Of a stretch of DNA of 64,000 bases, positions 18,770 through 28,332 are shown in pieces. Origin of the DNA: Arthrobacter sp. C9C5 (GTDB lineage: Bacteria > Actinomycetota > Actinomycetes > Actinomycetales > Micrococcaceae); the NCBI RefSeq assembly GCF_013359735.1, contig NZ_JABFMX010000004.1, positions 124,001 through 188,000 on the forward strand, given 5' to 3'. The notes under the pieces were generated by a model. It was given only the letters and a program-made list of their open reading frames with translations, did no database searches and was not told the DNA's origin. Position 1 is the stretch's first letter, and each line of letters opens with the position of its first letter. The position numbers and the translations under genes are program-made.

Positions 18770-19759
18770 ATGACCGGACGCACCGCCCCGCAGGCCAGCC
18801 CGGACCCCCGACTTAGGTGGCGGCCGGCGGGCACCGCCGAGCTGGACGACTGGGCCGCCCTGATTGCCCGTACTGCCGCCGTCGAGCGGCCTGTCTGGTT
18901 TGAGCGGCGCGAGGACCTGGCCCAGATCCTGGAGTCCCGGACAAACCCGGTGGCCGCCAACAGCATCCTCGGCTTCGACGACCGGGAAGTCGCGCGGGCC
19001 TATGCCAGGCTGACGAAAAACCCGGACGGAGACAAAGCCGTCGGCTTCGGCTGCGTGGACCCCGAGTGGCAGGGCAACGGGATCGGAACCGGGCTCCTGG
19101 GCTGGCTGGAGGCCCGGACGCTGCAGCGGTTTGCCGAGGATGCCGGCACCGCCGGCCCGAGACTGCGCCTCTACATGGAACAACAGCACACCCATCAGGC
19201 ACAGCTCTTCGAGCGCCGCGGCTACCGCATTGTCCGCTACTACAACGAGATGCACCGGCCGCTGGATGCGGCCTTCCCGGAGCCGGAGCTCGACGACGGG
19301 CTGGAACTCGTCGACTTCGGGCCCGGCCTGCATGAGGCCGTGCGGCTGGCCCACAACGAGGCCTTCCGGGACCACTGGGGCAGCGAGCCCCGCGACGAGG
19401 AGGCCTGGGGATTCGTGGTGAACGATCCGCAGGCGCGGCCCGACCTGAGCGGCGTCGTCGTCGAGAGGGCCAGCGGCCGCGTGGCCGGCTACCAGATCGC
19501 CAGCCACGACGCCGACAGCGCTGCGGACCGGGGCTTCAAGGAGGGCTACACGGACCTGCTTGGGGTGCGCCGGGAGTTCCGGGGCCGGGGGATTGCCCAG
19601 GCCTTGCTGGCTGACGCCATGCGCCGCTTCGCCGCAGCAGGAATGGACAAGGCCTCGCTCGACGTCGACGCGGAGAACCCCACCGGGGCGCTGGCGCTCT
19701 ACACGAAGATGGGGTACGTCGCGGTCAACCGCAGCATGGCCTGGGACAAGGAGCTGTAG
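18770..19759 (+). CDS. GNAT-family N-acetyltransferase (tandem domains)
   Basis: This is a 329-aa cytoplasmic acyltransferase with two GNAT folds. The N-terminal copy (about residues 20-165) has the acetyl-CoA loop as PEWQGNGIGTGLL; the C-terminal copy (about 175-329) has RREFRGRGIAQALL followed by DVDAENPTGALALYTKMGY. Both loops keep the Q/RxxGxG/A pattern, so both could bind acetyl-CoA. The arrangement resembles mycothiol synthase (MshD), but I do not see enough to assign that role, and substrate is unknown. The start at ATG 18770 is supported by TAGCCT six bases upstream. It follows the cyd operon after 21 bases. Confidence 0.85.
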   Translation: MTGRTAPQASPDPRLRWRPAGTAELDDWAALIARTAAVERPVWFERREDLAQILESRTNPVAANSILGFDDREVARAYARLTKNPDGDKAVGFGCVDPEWQGNGIGTGLLGWLEARTLQRFAEDAGTAGPRLRLYMEQQHTHQAQLFERRGYRIVRYYNEMHRPLDAAFPEPELDDGLELVDFGPGLHEAVRLAHNEAFRDHWGSEPRDEEAWGFVVNDPQARPDLSGVVVERASGRVAGYQIASHDADSAADRGFKEGYTDLLGVRREFRGRGIAQALLADAMRRFAAAGMDKASLDVDAENPTGALALYTKMGYVAVNRSMAWDKEL

Positions 19760-19780
19760 CCATTCACGCTGCAGTACCTG

Positions 19781-19816
19781 TCCACAGGCTATCCATCCAC
19801 AGGCTATCCATCCACA
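19781..19816. repeat. 15-bp tandem duplication at the dinB-like 3' end
   Basis: The unit TCCACAGGCTATCCA occurs twice without a gap (19781-19795 and 19796-19810), followed by a partial TCCACA. The second unit supplies the stop codon of the DinB-like gene, so the duplication lies at the gene end. Confidence 0.85.
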
Positions 19817-20322
19817 TCGTGGAGGTGGTGCACGACGTCGTGCAGGAAGTACTGCGCGAACGTCAGCACCGTGAATTCCGAGCCGTTGCTGCGGGTGCCC
19901 TTGCGGTACCAGTCCCGCTCCGGAACGCGGCCGAAGGACGCAGCGATCTGCTCGCCCTCCGCCGTCAGGGCGGCGCTCACCTCGGCCGGATCGGAGCCGG
20001 CGTAGTCCTGCTCGACCGCGGTCCGGTCCTGGTCCCAGTCCTCGAAGTGGGCGTCATCCTCGGTGAGCATGAGGTCGAGGCGGTGGTCGAAAAGCGTGAA
20101 CACGTCCCGGACGTGGCAGGCGTACTCCAGGGGCGACCAGGTGTCCTCATCCGGGCGCACTGCGGTGTCCGGGCGCCGCAGCACGGCGCGCCAGCGCGGC
20201 AGCATACTGGCCACCCGTCCCGGTGCCGTGGCGGGGGTGCAGGCGGAGATGTCAAAACCGCACTCGGGGCACGGCCGTGACAGCACCCAGGTCCAGTCCT
20301 TTTGATCGGGCACGATAGGCAT
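19804..20322 (-). CDS. DinB-family protein
   Basis: This is a 172-aa cytoplasmic four-helix-bundle protein of the DinB/YfiT-like metal-dependent superfamily. Visible metal-site histidines are in SPLEYACHVRDV and in the C-terminal FLHDVVHHLHDV; the middle helix carries FDHRLDLML. A CPECGFD motif near residue 18 is an added N-terminal feature of the actinobacterial subgroup. Relatives include mycothiol-dependent enzymes, so a thiol-transferase role is possible but not shown. The start at ATG 20322 has TAGACT six bases upstream and no ribosome site, indicating a leaderless mRNA. It is divergent from a VOC gene. Confidence 0.85.
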   Translation of the reverse strand: MPIVPDQKDWTWVLSRPCPECGFDISACTPATAPGRVASMLPRWRAVLRRPDTAVRPDEDTWSPLEYACHVRDVFTLFDHRLDLMLTEDDAHFEDWDQDRTAVEQDYAGSDPAEVSAALTAEGEQIAASFGRVPERDWYRKGTRSNGSEFTVLTFAQYFLHDVVHHLHDVDG

Positions 20323-20334
20323 GCGAGCAGTCTA
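20323..20334 (-). promoter_or_regulatory. -10 box of the leaderless DinB-like gene
   Basis: On the minus strand TAGACT (20334-20329) is followed by six bases and then ATG 20322. Confidence 0.5.
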
Positions 20335-20386
20335 GGCGAAGGAGTAAAATTCGTTCCGGGGGAAGGGCCTGGAAAGGGACATTGCC

Positions 20387-20770
20387 ATGCTCAAAGACCA
20401 GCCGGTCGGCGCCGTGTTGCCGGCCGCGGACCTCGCCCGCGCGCGCGATTTCTACCACGACAAGCTCGGGCTCGAACCGGATAACCCGGGCGCCGAGGAC
20501 AACCTGCAGTACACATGCGGCGCCGGCACCAGGTTCCTGCTGTACCAAACGCCGAACGCCGGATCCGCCAAGAACACCCAGATGGGTTGGATGGTTCCCG
20601 ATGTTCCGGCCGCCGTCGCCGAGCTCCGCGCGGCAGGGGTCGTCTTCGAGGACTACGACTTCCCCGGCCTGAAAACCGAGGACGGCGTTGCGACCCTCCC
20701 GGACGGGAGCACCGCGGCGTGGTTCCTTGATACCGAGGGCAACATCCTGAACATCAACTCTGGGATGTAG
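20387..20770 (+). CDS. VOC-family (glyoxalase / bleomycin-resistance fold) protein
   Basis: This 127-aa single-domain protein has the paired beta-alpha-beta-beta-beta modules of the vicinal oxygen chelate superfamily. It opens with VLPAADLARARDFYHDKLGLEP and ends with STAAWFLDTEGNILNINS, whose glutamate matches a metal-ligand position. The reaction is unknown; members include isomerases, dioxygenases and binding proteins. The start ATG 20387 follows an AAAGGGA ribosome site, and TAAAAT near 20344 is a likely -10 box. It converges on parC and is followed by a bulged hairpin. Confidence 0.85.
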   Translation: MLKDQPVGAVLPAADLARARDFYHDKLGLEPDNPGAEDNLQYTCGAGTRFLLYQTPNAGSAKNTQMGWMVPDVPAAVAELRAAGVVFEDYDFPGLKTEDGVATLPDGSTAAWFLDTEGNILNINSGM

Positions 20771-20782
20771 CTTCCCCGCGCT

Positions 20783-20818
20783 GACCCCGGGCGGCTGCGC
20801 CAGGCGGCGGCCCGGGTC
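20783..20818. terminator. Bulged hairpin between VOC gene and parC
   Basis: GACCCCGGGC (20783-20792) pairs with GCCCGGGTC (20810-20818) with one bulged base. It lies between two converging genes and could end both transcripts. No T-run is present. Confidence 0.45.
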
Positions 20819-20838
20819 TGCCCACGCCGCATGCCCGC

Positions 20839-23361
20839 CTAGTCCTCCGGCGCCGTTTCTTCCCTGGCCCAGGCCATGCTCGGACCGATCGCATCGATGG
20901 CCTGGGAGAGCGGAATGCCGGAGCCATCGCGGCGGCCGTGCTCGCCCGGAAGCGAGCGGGCCACCCCGGCCAGCGAGGATGCCTTCGCCGGGCCGTGACC
21001 GGCCCAGGCGAGCAGCAGGGTGTCCTCGCCCTTGAGGAAGCGGTGCGCACGGACGCCGGCCGTTCCGCGGCCCTTGGCCGGGTATTCAGCCAGCGCCGTG
21101 ACCTTGGCGGCGCCGGGGGCTGTGCCGGGCAGCGCGCCCTCGGTGCCGGCGATGGTGACCACCACGGCGGCGTCGTCGGTGGCGCGGGCGGTGCCGAAGT
21201 GCAGCACCCGGTCACCGGCGGCCAGCTTAATCCCGGCCATGCCGCCCGCGGTGCGTCCCTGCGGCCGGACCGCCGCGGCGCTGAAGTGCAGCAGCTGTGC
21301 CTGCCGCGTCACGAAGACGAGTTCGACGTCGTCTTCGGCGGCGGGCTCGACGCCCACCACGGTGTCCTTGTCCTTGAGCGCGATCACCTCCCAGTCCTCG
21401 CGGTTCAGCGGGTAGTCCGGCTGGACGCGCTTGACCACGCCCTGCGCGGTCCCGATCGCGAGCACCTGGTCCAGCGGGGCGAAGGCCACGAGGGTTTCGC
21501 CCTTGAGCAGCGTGATGAAGTCCTTGGCGGGGACGCCGCCGGCCATGTTGGGGGTTCCCGAGGTCGGAGGCAGCACCGGCATGTCCATCACCTGGAGCCG
21601 CAGCATCCGGCCCTGCGACGTGACCGCGGCAATCTCGCCACGCGCCGAGGTCTTGACCACGGAGCGGAACACGTCGTGCTTGGTCCGCGGGCCCGACTCG
21701 GCGAGGCTGTCCTGGTTGGCCGTGCGGGCGATCTGGCCGGAGGCCGTGAGGATGGCCCAGCAGGGGTCGTCCGCGATCTCCAGGGCCAGCGGCGCGGCCT
21801 TGCCCTTGGCGCCGGGTGCGGCGGCGAGGGCGGCGGCCACCGTGGGGGAGACCGCCTCGGATTCGAGCAGCACGGTCCGTCGCGGCGTGCCGTACTTGTC
21901 CGCGAGTTCGCCGAGCTCGTCGGAAACCAGCCCGCGCAGCAGCTCGGGGGAGTCCAGGATGGCCTGGAGTTCGGCGATCTCGCGGCGCAGCTCCTCCTGT
22001 TCCTTCTCCAGCTCGATCCGGGAGTACTTGGTCAGCTGACGGAGCCGCAGTTCCAGGATGTAGTTGGCCTGGATCTCGGAGAGATCGTAGATGGACATCA
22101 GCCGGGTGCGGGCCGCGGCGGCCTCGTCCGAGGACCGGATGATCTGGATGACCTCGTCGATGTCCACGATCGCGATGAGCATGCCCTCGACCAGGTGCAG
22201 GCGGTCCTTCTTCTTGCCCAGGCGGAAGGAGGTGCGGCGGCGGACCACGTTGATGCGGTGGTTCACGTAGACGGAGAGCAGCTCCAGCAGCCCCAGGGTC
22301 TGCGGCTGGCCGTCGACGAGCGTGACGTTGTTGATGCCGAAGGAGTCCTCCATCGGCGTGAAGCGGTAAAGCTGCTGGAGCACCGCGTTCGGGTTGAAGC
22401 CGTTCTTCAGCTCAATCACGAGCCGCAGCCCGTGCTTGCGGTCGGTGAGGTCCACGATGTCGCTGATGCCGGTCAGCTTCTTGCCGTTGACCGCGTCCTT
22501 GATCTTCTCGATCACCTTCTCCGGGCCCACCATGTACGGCAGCTCCGTGACCACGAGTCCGGTGCGGCGTGCCGAGAGCTGTTCGATGTCGACCTTGGCC
22601 CGGGTCTTGAAAGAGCCGCGGCCGGTGGCGTAGGCGTCGCGGATGCCGTCCAGGCCCACGATCCGGCCGCCGGTGGGCAGGTCCGGGCCCGGGACGAACT
22701 TCATGATGTCCTCGAGCGAGGCGTCCGGGTGCGCGATCAGGTGCCGAGCCGCCGCTACCACTTCACCCAGGTTGTGCGGGGCCATGTTGGTGGCCATGCC
22801 GACGGCGATGCCGGTGGCGCCGTTGACCAAAAGGTTCGGGAACGCGGCCGGGAGCACGTCCGGCTGGGTGAGCTGGTTGTCGTAGTTCGGGACGAAGTCC
22901 ACCACGTCTTCGTCGAGGTGGTCCGTCATGGTCAGCGCCGCCGCCGCCAGCCGGGCCTCGGTGTAGCGCGGGGCGGCCGGGCCGTCGTCGAGCGAGCCGA
23001 AGTTGCCGTGGCCGTCGATCAGGGGCAGCCGCAGGGAGAAGTCCTGCGCCATCCGGACCATGGCGTCGTAGATCGCGGTGTCGCCGTGCGGGTGCAGCTT
23101 GCCCATCACTTCGCCCACCACGCGGGCGCTCTTAACATGGCCGCGGTCCGGGCGCAGGCCCATCTCGCTCATCATGTACAGGATGCGCCGCTGCACGGGT
23201 TTGAGGCCGTCGCGGGCGTCGGGCAGGGCCCGGGAGTAGATGACCGAATAGGCGTACTCCAGGAACGAACCTTCCATTTCGGAAGTGACGTCGATGTCGA
23301 CGATGTTCTCGGTGAAGTCCGGGGCTTCCCCTGCCGGGGGCGTGGTTTGGCGGCGTGCCAT
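20839..23361 (-). CDS. parC: Type IIA topoisomerase subunit A (topoisomerase IV ParC-like)
   Basis: This 840-aa breakage-reunion subunit decatenates or relaxes DNA together with the subunit B at 8.7 kb. The winged-helix domain contains the quinolone-region motif [17 protein letters not shown] and the catalytic tyrosine at about residue 133 ([10 protein letters not shown]). At the position of E. coli GyrA Ser83 there is threonine (about Thr95), and the acidic residue four positions later is Asp99. The C-terminal beta-pinwheel is present, but I find no gyrase QRRGGKG-type box, which supports topoisomerase IV over gyrase. It diverges from the GNAT/acyl-CoA-ligase fusion gene. Confidence 0.92.
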   Translation of the reverse strand: MARRQTTPPAGEAPDFTENIVDIDVTSEMEGSFLEYAYSVIYSRALPDARDGLKPVQRRILYMMSEMGLRPDRGHVKSARVVGEVMGKLHPHGDTAIYDAMVRMAQDFSLRLPLIDGHGNFGSLDDGPAAPRYTEARLAAAALTMTDHLDEDVVDFVPNYDNQLTQPDVLPAAFPNLLVNGATGIAVGMATNMAPHNLGEVVAAARHLIAHPDASLEDIMKFVPGPDLPTGGRIVGLDGIRDAYATGRGSFKTRAKVDIEQLSARRTGLVVTELPYMVGPEKVIEKIKDAVNGKKLTGISDIVDLTDRKHGLRLVIELKNGFNPNAVLQQLYRFTPMEDSFGINNVTLVDGQPQTLGLLELLSVYVNHRINVVRRRTSFRLGKKKDRLHLVEGMLIAIVDIDEVIQIIRSSDEAAAARTRLMSIYDLSEIQANYILELRLRQLTKYSRIELEKEQEELRREIAELQAILDSPELLRGLVSDELGELADKYGTPRRTVLLESEAVSPTVAAALAAAPGAKGKAAPLALEIADDPCWAILTASGQIARTANQDSLAESGPRTKHDVFRSVVKTSARGEIAAVTSQGRMLRLQVMDMPVLPPTSGTPNMAGGVPAKDFITLLKGETLVAFAPLDQVLAIGTAQGVVKRVQPDYPLNREDWEVIALKDKDTVVGVEPAAEDDVELVFVTRQAQLLHFSAAAVRPQGRTAGGMAGIKLAAGDRVLHFGTARATDDAAVVVTIAGTEGALPGTAPGAAKVTALAEYPAKGRGTAGVRAHRFLKGEDTLLLAWAGHGPAKASSLAGVARSLPGEHGRRDGSGIPLSQAIDAIGPSMAWAREETAPED

Positions 23362-23459
23362 GAGGCTGGTGGGTCCTTCTACGGGTTACTCAGTTGATGG
23401 TGCGCGGGTCTTGCGTGAGCGTTGAGGCGCGATGACGGCGGGCAGCTCAAGTTTATGGC

Positions 23460-23471
23460 TAGGCTAAGCCT
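23460..23471 (+). promoter_or_regulatory. -10 box of the leaderless Pat-like gene
   Basis: TAGGCT at 23460-23465 is six bases before ATG 23472, with no ribosome site between. Confidence 0.5.
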
Positions 23472-26231
23472 ATGGTGGATCAGCCCGCGGACGGCGTATA
23501 TCCGGAACATTGGGAAGCCGATGTCGTGCTGCGCGACGGCGGGACAGCGCACCTGCGCCCCATCCACCCCGCCGACTCCGACGCGGTGCAGGCCTTCCAT
23601 GTGGGCCAGTCGCAGAAGTCGATCTACATGCGCTTCTTCGCGTTCAAGTCCAAGCTGTCCGCCAAGGAACTCAAGCGCTTCACCGAGGTCGACTACAAGG
23701 ACCGGGTGGCCCTGGTGATCACGATCGGCGGCGAAATCATGGGCATTGGCCGCTACGACCGGCTCGACGACCCGGAAGAAGCGGAGGTGGCGTTCAACAT
23801 CGCCGACGCGCACCAGGGCCGCGGGATCGGCTCGATCCTGCTCGAACACCTCGCCGCCGCGGCCCGGGAAAACGGCATCCGCAAGTTCAGCGCCGAGGTG
23901 CTGCCGGAGAACCGCAAGATGCTGATGGTCTTCTCCGACGCCGGCTACGACGTCAAACGGCACTTCGACGACGGCGTCGTGAGCCTCGAGTTCAACATCG
24001 ACCCCACGGACAAGTCCCGGGCCGTGATGGAGTCCCGCGAACACCGCGCCGAGGCCCGCAGCATCCAGGAACTGCTCGCCCCGTCCTCCGTGGCCGTCAT
24101 CGGGGCCAGCCGCAAATGGGGCACCGTCGGCTACCAGCTGCTGGAACACATCATCGAGGGCGGCTTCACCGGCCCGGTCTACGCGATCAACCCCGAGGCC
24201 CTGGAACTGGCCGGCATGCTCTCCTTCGCCAAGCTCTCCGAGGTCCCCGGCCCGGTCAAGCTCGCCATCATCGCGGTCCCGTACGACGAGGTGCCCAAGG
24301 TCGTCCAGGAGTGCGGGGAAGCCGGGGTCAAGGGAATCGTGGTGGCCACCGCCGGCTATGCGGACGACGGCGAACGCGGCCTCGCCCGGCAGCGCGAGCT
24401 GGTCCGCCAGGCCCGCGCGAACGGCATGCGCGTGATCGGCCCGGCCTCGCTGGGCATCGTCAACACCAACCCCGCCGTGTCGCTCAACGCCTCGATGGCG
24501 CCGTCGCTGGCGCGCCGCGGCGGCCTCGGCCTGTTCAGCCAGTCCGCGGCGATCGGCGTCTCGCTCTACGCCGCCTCCAGCCGCCGCCGGGTGGGCATCT
24601 CCACCTTCCTCTCCGCCGGGAACCGCGCCGACGTGTCCGGCAACGACATGATGCAGTTCTGGGAGGACGACGCCGACACCACCGCCGTCGGGCTCTACCT
24701 CGAATCGATCGGCAACCCGCGCAAGTTCTCCCGGCTGGCCCGGCGGCTCGCGCGCACCAAACCGGTGATCGTGGCCAAGTCCGATGCGATGGGCCTGAAC
24801 CTGCCGCCCGGCCACGCCGTGCGCACCACGCAGGCGCCCCCCGAGGCCCTGGACGCCATGATGCGACAGGCCGGCGTGATCCGGGTGGAGACCATTGAAG
24901 AGCTGATGGACGTCGCCCAGATCGTCTCCAGCCAGCCGCTGCCGAAGGGACCCGGCGTGGCTGTGTTCAGCAACTCAAGCGCGCTCGGCAAGGTGGTGGC
25001 GGACCGGGCCACCGCGGCCGGTCTCGGCGTGGAGCGCATCGTGGCCGACGTCGACCTGGACGCCGGCATGTCCCGGGCGCTGCCGGCACTGCGCCGCAGC
25101 CTGCAGGAGACGCTGACGGTCGACTCGGTGCACGCCGTCGTGGTGGCGCTGTTGCCGGCCCGCGGGCTGACCGTCGAAAAGATCGGCGCGGTGCTGGCCG
25201 AGTGCTCGGCGGCCGCCGGGAAACCTGTGGTTGCCGCGTTCACCGGCCTCCTCGACCCGTCGATCTACGTCGAGGGCATGGTCGGCGCCTCAGAGGACGC
25301 AGCCGCGGGAGCCGCGGGAGCCGCGGCTGCGGAATCCGCTGGCGCGGAAGGCACAGCCCTGGAACCGGCCGCCGGGGTGCCCTGCTACTCCAACCCCGGG
25401 GCCGCCGTCGCCGCCCTCGCCGCGGTGGTGCGCTACGCCCACTGGGTGGTCCGCGACCAGGGGCTGTTCGTGGAGCCCGAAGGCTGCGACCCGGAGGGCG
25501 CCCACGAGGACCTGGAGGAACTGCTCCGGCCAGTGGGCGGCGAGCAGCTGGTCCGGTTGGACCCCGCGTCCGCCGCGAAGCTGCTGGGCCGCTACGGCAT
25601 CCGGGTGCTGCCCTCGGAGGGCTTCGAGACGGAAGACGACGCCGTCGCCGCGGCGGAGCGGCTCGGCTGGCCGGTGGCGCTGAAGACCACGGACCCGGCG
25701 CTGCGGCACCGCCTCGACCTTGGCGGGGTACGCCTGGACATCCAGGACGCCGACTCGCTGCGCCGCAACATCTCCCAGATGCGCAAATCGCTGCAGCGCT
25801 ACGGCTCGCCCTCCCTCGAGGTCCAGTCGATGGCCCCGGTGGGGCAGGCCTGCACCTTCCGCGCCATCGAGGACCCGCTGCTGGGCCCGGTGGTGTCCTT
25901 CGGGCTGGCCGGCGACGCCGTGAACCTCCTCGATGACTGGGCCCACCGGGTGCCGCCGCTCTCCGGCTCGGACGTGCACGACTTCATCCGCGCGCCCCGC
26001 GCGTCGCGCAAACTGTTCGGCTACCAGGGCCTGCCCGCCGTCGACGCTGCCGCGCTCGAGGACCTGGCGGCCCGGCTGACCAGGCTCAAGGATAACCACC
26101 CCGAGATCGCCCTGGTGGAGTTCAACCCGGTCCTGGCCGGGCCCGACGGCGCCGTGATCCTGGCCGCCGACGTCCGGATTGCCAACGCCGCCCAGCGCAC
26201 GGACACGGCCAGGCGCGCCATGCGCGGTTAG
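23472..26231 (+). CDS. Bifunctional GNAT / NDP-forming acyl-CoA synthetase-like protein (Pat-type lysine acetyltransferase)
   Basis: This is a 919-aa cytoplasmic protein. Residues 15-175 form a GNAT domain with the acetyl-CoA loop ADAHQGRGIGSILLEHL. Residues 195-320 form a CoA-binding Rossmann domain (SSVAVIGASRKWGTVG); 340-610 is the succinyl-CoA-ligase-like region with FSQSAAIGVS; and 690-919 is an ATP-grasp domain. This GNAT-first order matches the type II Pat proteins of actinomycetes, which acetylate lysines of enzymes such as acetyl-CoA synthetase; the E. coli homologue has GNAT last. A low-complexity Ala/Gly/Glu run near 608-632 separates the ligase and ATP-grasp parts. It is divergent from parC and followed by a DUF5998 gene. 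Confidence 0.87.
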   Translation: MVDQPADGVYPEHWEADVVLRDGGTAHLRPIHPADSDAVQAFHVGQSQKSIYMRFFAFKSKLSAKELKRFTEVDYKDRVALVITIGGEIMGIGRYDRLDDPEEAEVAFNIADAHQGRGIGSILLEHLAAAARENGIRKFSAEVLPENRKMLMVFSDAGYDVKRHFDDGVVSLEFNIDPTDKSRAVMESREHRAEARSIQELLAPSSVAVIGASRKWGTVGYQLLEHIIEGGFTGPVYAINPEALELAGMLSFAKLSEVPGPVKLAIIAVPYDEVPKVVQECGEAGVKGIVVATAGYADDGERGLARQRELVRQARANGMRVIGPASLGIVNTNPAVSLNASMAPSLARRGGLGLFSQSAAIGVSLYAASSRRRVGISTFLSAGNRADVSGNDMMQFWEDDADTTAVGLYLESIGNPRKFSRLARRLARTKPVIVAKSDAMGLNLPPGHAVRTTQAPPEALDAMMRQAGVIRVETIEELMDVAQIVSSQPLPKGPGVAVFSNSSALGKVVADRATAAGLGVERIVADVDLDAGMSRALPALRRSLQETLTVDSVHAVVVALLPARGLTVEKIGAVLAECSAAAGKPVVAAFTGLLDPSIYVEGMVGASEDAAAGAAGAAAAESAGAEGTALEPAAGVPCYSNPGAAVAALAAVVRYAHWVVRDQGLFVEPEGCDPEGAHEDLEELLRPVGGEQLVRLDPASAAKLLGRYGIRVLPSEGFETEDDAVAAAERLGWPVALKTTDPALRHRLDLGGVRLDIQDADSLRRNISQMRKSLQRYGSPSLEVQSMAPVGQACTFRAIEDPLLGPVVSFGLAGDAVNLLDDWAHRVPPLSGSDVHDFIRAPRASRKLFGYQGLPAVDAAALEDLAARLTRLKDNHPEIALVEFNPVLAGPDGAVILAADVRIANAAQRTDTARRAMRG

Positions 26232-26264
26232 CAAGTCCCCAGCCGATCTGTGAAAATGGAAGCC

Positions 26265-27008
26265 ATGAGTTCCCAGCCTCCAGCATCCCAGCCCCAGGCG
26301 TCCGTCTCCGGCCGCCACGGCTCCCCGCACCAGGGCCTGCACGACCACAGCGCGCAGGGCCAAAGCCTGGAAGGCGCCCTCCAGCAGGCAGGCTTCTACC
26401 CCCGCCTGGTGGCCGACGTCGTCGCCGACGCCCTGGACGGTCGCGACTGCGTGGCCCACCTGGTCCACCTCGAGACCCACTTTGACCGGGCCGAAGTGCG
26501 CCGGCACATCACCGTGCTGGTCCTGACCGAGGACATGCTGGTGATCACCCATGTGGACGACCAGCAGCTCGACGAGGCCGGCGAGCAGATCGTGGCCCAG
26601 GTCTCCACCGAGTCCGTCCCCGTCACGCAGATCCGCTCGGTGGTGCTCAGCTACGTCTACGCCCAGCCGCAGGACTACAAGCCCTCGGACCCGGTCCGTG
26701 AGCTAACCCTCTCGATCGCCTGGTCCGGCGGCCAGCGCCTCGACATGGGCCCCGCCAGCTGCGGTGACCCGCAGTGCGAAGCCGACCACGGCTACAGCGG
26801 CACGATCGCGCAGGAGGACATCGTGCTGCGGATCAGCGCCGAAGCCGACGGCCTGCAGGCTGTCCAGGACGCGAAGCTCTTCGCCCGCGCACTCCGGGCC
26901 GTGAACACCGGATCCACGGCCCCCGCGCCGCACGGTGTCTCCACGCTTCCGCCGCGCCCCCGGACCGGCGTCTTCGGAAACCGCCTCAGCCGCGGCCACC
27001 AGCGCTGA
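26265..27008 (+). CDS. DUF5998 family protein
   Basis: This is a cytoplasmic actinobacterial protein of unknown function, 247 aa. The core from LQQAGFYPRLVADVVADAL to RISAEADGLQAVQDAKLFARALR is recognisable; a Ser/Gln/Pro-rich head of about 30 residues precedes it and a Pro-rich tail of about 30 follows. A CGDPQCEADHGY motif could bind metal. I prefer ATG 26265, with a GAAAAT hexamer seven bases upstream, which suggests a leaderless transcript; GTG 26250 is the alternative. It follows the Pat-like gene by 33 bases and precedes the phosphodiesterase gene by one base. Confidence 0.72.
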   Translation: MSSQPPASQPQASVSGRHGSPHQGLHDHSAQGQSLEGALQQAGFYPRLVADVVADALDGRDCVAHLVHLETHFDRAEVRRHITVLVLTEDMLVITHVDDQQLDEAGEQIVAQVSTESVPVTQIRSVVLSYVYAQPQDYKPSDPVRELTLSIAWSGGQRLDMGPASCGDPQCEADHGYSGTIAQEDIVLRISAEADGLQAVQDAKLFARALRAVNTGSTAPAPHGVSTLPPRPRTGVFGNRLSRGHQR

Positions 27009-27009
27009 G

Positions 27010-28308
27010 ATGGTGCCGGTCCGCGCCTCCGGGTTCCCGCTACCTTCACCGCAGGCGTCCGGCGGTCCGTCCGCGATGCCCGCGCCCGGCGGCCCGGCCG
27101 GGATGCCCGCGCCTCCGGCCTACGGGGAACGTTCCATCGCGGAGGTGCTCAGCAGCGCCGCGGCCAGCCTCGGCGTCCCCGGTTTCCAGAACCGGCTGAA
27201 CCTCCCCTCGGCGAAGCACGTCTGCGTCGTCCTGGCCGATGGCCTCGGCCGGCAACTGCTCAAGCAGAAGATCGCCCACACCCCGTTCCTGCGCTCGGTG
27301 CTGCAGGTAGGCCAGGGTGCCGTGCCGGTGTGGCTCGATGCTGCCTTCCCGTCCACCACGGCCGCGTCGCTGGCCAGCTTCGGGACCGGGCTGCCCGCCG
27401 GGCAGCACGGGATGGTCGGCTACGACGTGCTGGACCCGGACCAGGACCGGGTGGTCAACATGCTGGGCAACTGGGACGACGGCGTCGATCCTCAGCTCTG
27501 GCAGCCGCTGCCCACCGTGTTCGAGCGGGCAGCCGGGCACGTCGACGTCAGCACGGTAGGCCTGCCGCGCTTCAGCGACTCCGCAATGACCCAGGCCGCG
27601 CTGAGGGGCGGACGCTTCCTGGCCGGAACCACCTCGCACGCCCGGACCGCGGCCGCGGCGGAAGCCATGGCCGGGGCGGACAGCTCGCTGATGTACTTCT
27701 ACGTCCACGAACTGGACAAGGCCGGGCACCGCTACGGCTGCCAGTCCCCGCAGTGGGAGCACCAGCTCGAAGAGCTCGATGCGACCGTCCGACGGCTCAA
27801 TGCCACCCTCCCGGCCGGCACCACCGTCCTGGTCACGGGGGACCACGGCATGCTCGACGTGCCGGAATCGCAGCGGATCGACTACTCCGCCGAGCCGGAC
27901 CTCATCGCCGGCGTACGGCACACGGCGGGGGAGCCGCGCATGGTCCACCTCTACCTGGAGGATGGAGTCGACGACGCCGGCCGGCTGCGGCTGCTGGAGG
28001 CCTGGCGGGCCCGTTTCGGCGACCGGATCTGGGCCTTCACCCGGGAAGAGGCCGTGGCTGCAGGACTGTTCGGCGAGGTCCGGGGCCCGGTCGGGCCGCG
28101 GATCGGCGACGTCATGATCGCTGCCCGCGACGCGCTGGCGTTCTACGACACCCGCAGGGTCCAGGCCAGGGCGCTAGAGGTGGTGGGGCAGCACGGCTCG
28201 CTGACCAAGGCGGAGCGCGAGGTGCCGCTGCTGTGCTTCACCGCGGAGGGAAAGCCGGGCGGGCCCAGGACGGCCGGGAAGGCCGCCAAAAAAGCTCCGC
28301 GGCGCTGA
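27010..28308 (+). CDS. Alkaline phosphatase-family protein (type I phosphodiesterase / nucleotide pyrophosphatase)
   Basis: This is a 432-aa hydrolase of the phosphodiesterase/nucleotide pyrophosphatase fold. Metal-site and nucleophile features are VCVVLADGLGRQLL near residue 74, DAAFPSTTAASLASFGTGLPAGQHGM near 113 (nucleophile threonine in PSTT), YFYVHELDKAGHRYG near 235 and TVLVTGDHGMLDVP near 275. No clear signal peptide is seen, so a cytoplasmic or peripheral location is likely. I chose ATG 27010, directly after the stop of the DUF5998 gene; an in-frame start at 26935 would overlap that gene by 74 bases. Together they look like one operon. The natural substrate is unknown. Confidence 0.87.
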   Translation: MVPVRASGFPLPSPQASGGPSAMPAPGGPAGMPAPPAYGERSIAEVLSSAAASLGVPGFQNRLNLPSAKHVCVVLADGLGRQLLKQKIAHTPFLRSVLQVGQGAVPVWLDAAFPSTTAASLASFGTGLPAGQHGMVGYDVLDPDQDRVVNMLGNWDDGVDPQLWQPLPTVFERAAGHVDVSTVGLPRFSDSAMTQAALRGGRFLAGTTSHARTAAAAEAMAGADSSLMYFYVHELDKAGHRYGCQSPQWEHQLEELDATVRRLNATLPAGTTVLVTGDHGMLDVPESQRIDYSAEPDLIAGVRHTAGEPRMVHLYLEDGVDDAGRLRLLEAWRARFGDRIWAFTREEAVAAGLFGEVRGPVGPRIGDVMIAARDALAFYDTRRVQARALEVVGQHGSLTKAEREVPLLCFTAEGKPGGPRTAGKAAKKAPRR

Positions 28309-28332
28309 TTTGGCCCCGGGAGGGCCGAGAGC

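Noticed and set aside
20938..23397. 819-residue open frame opposite parC
   Set aside because: It mirrors the parC coding frame and shows no family features.
26935..27009. Earlier start of the phosphodiesterase gene
   Set aside because: It would overlap the DUF5998 gene by 74 bases with residues unlike the family; ATG 27010 directly after the stop is simpler.
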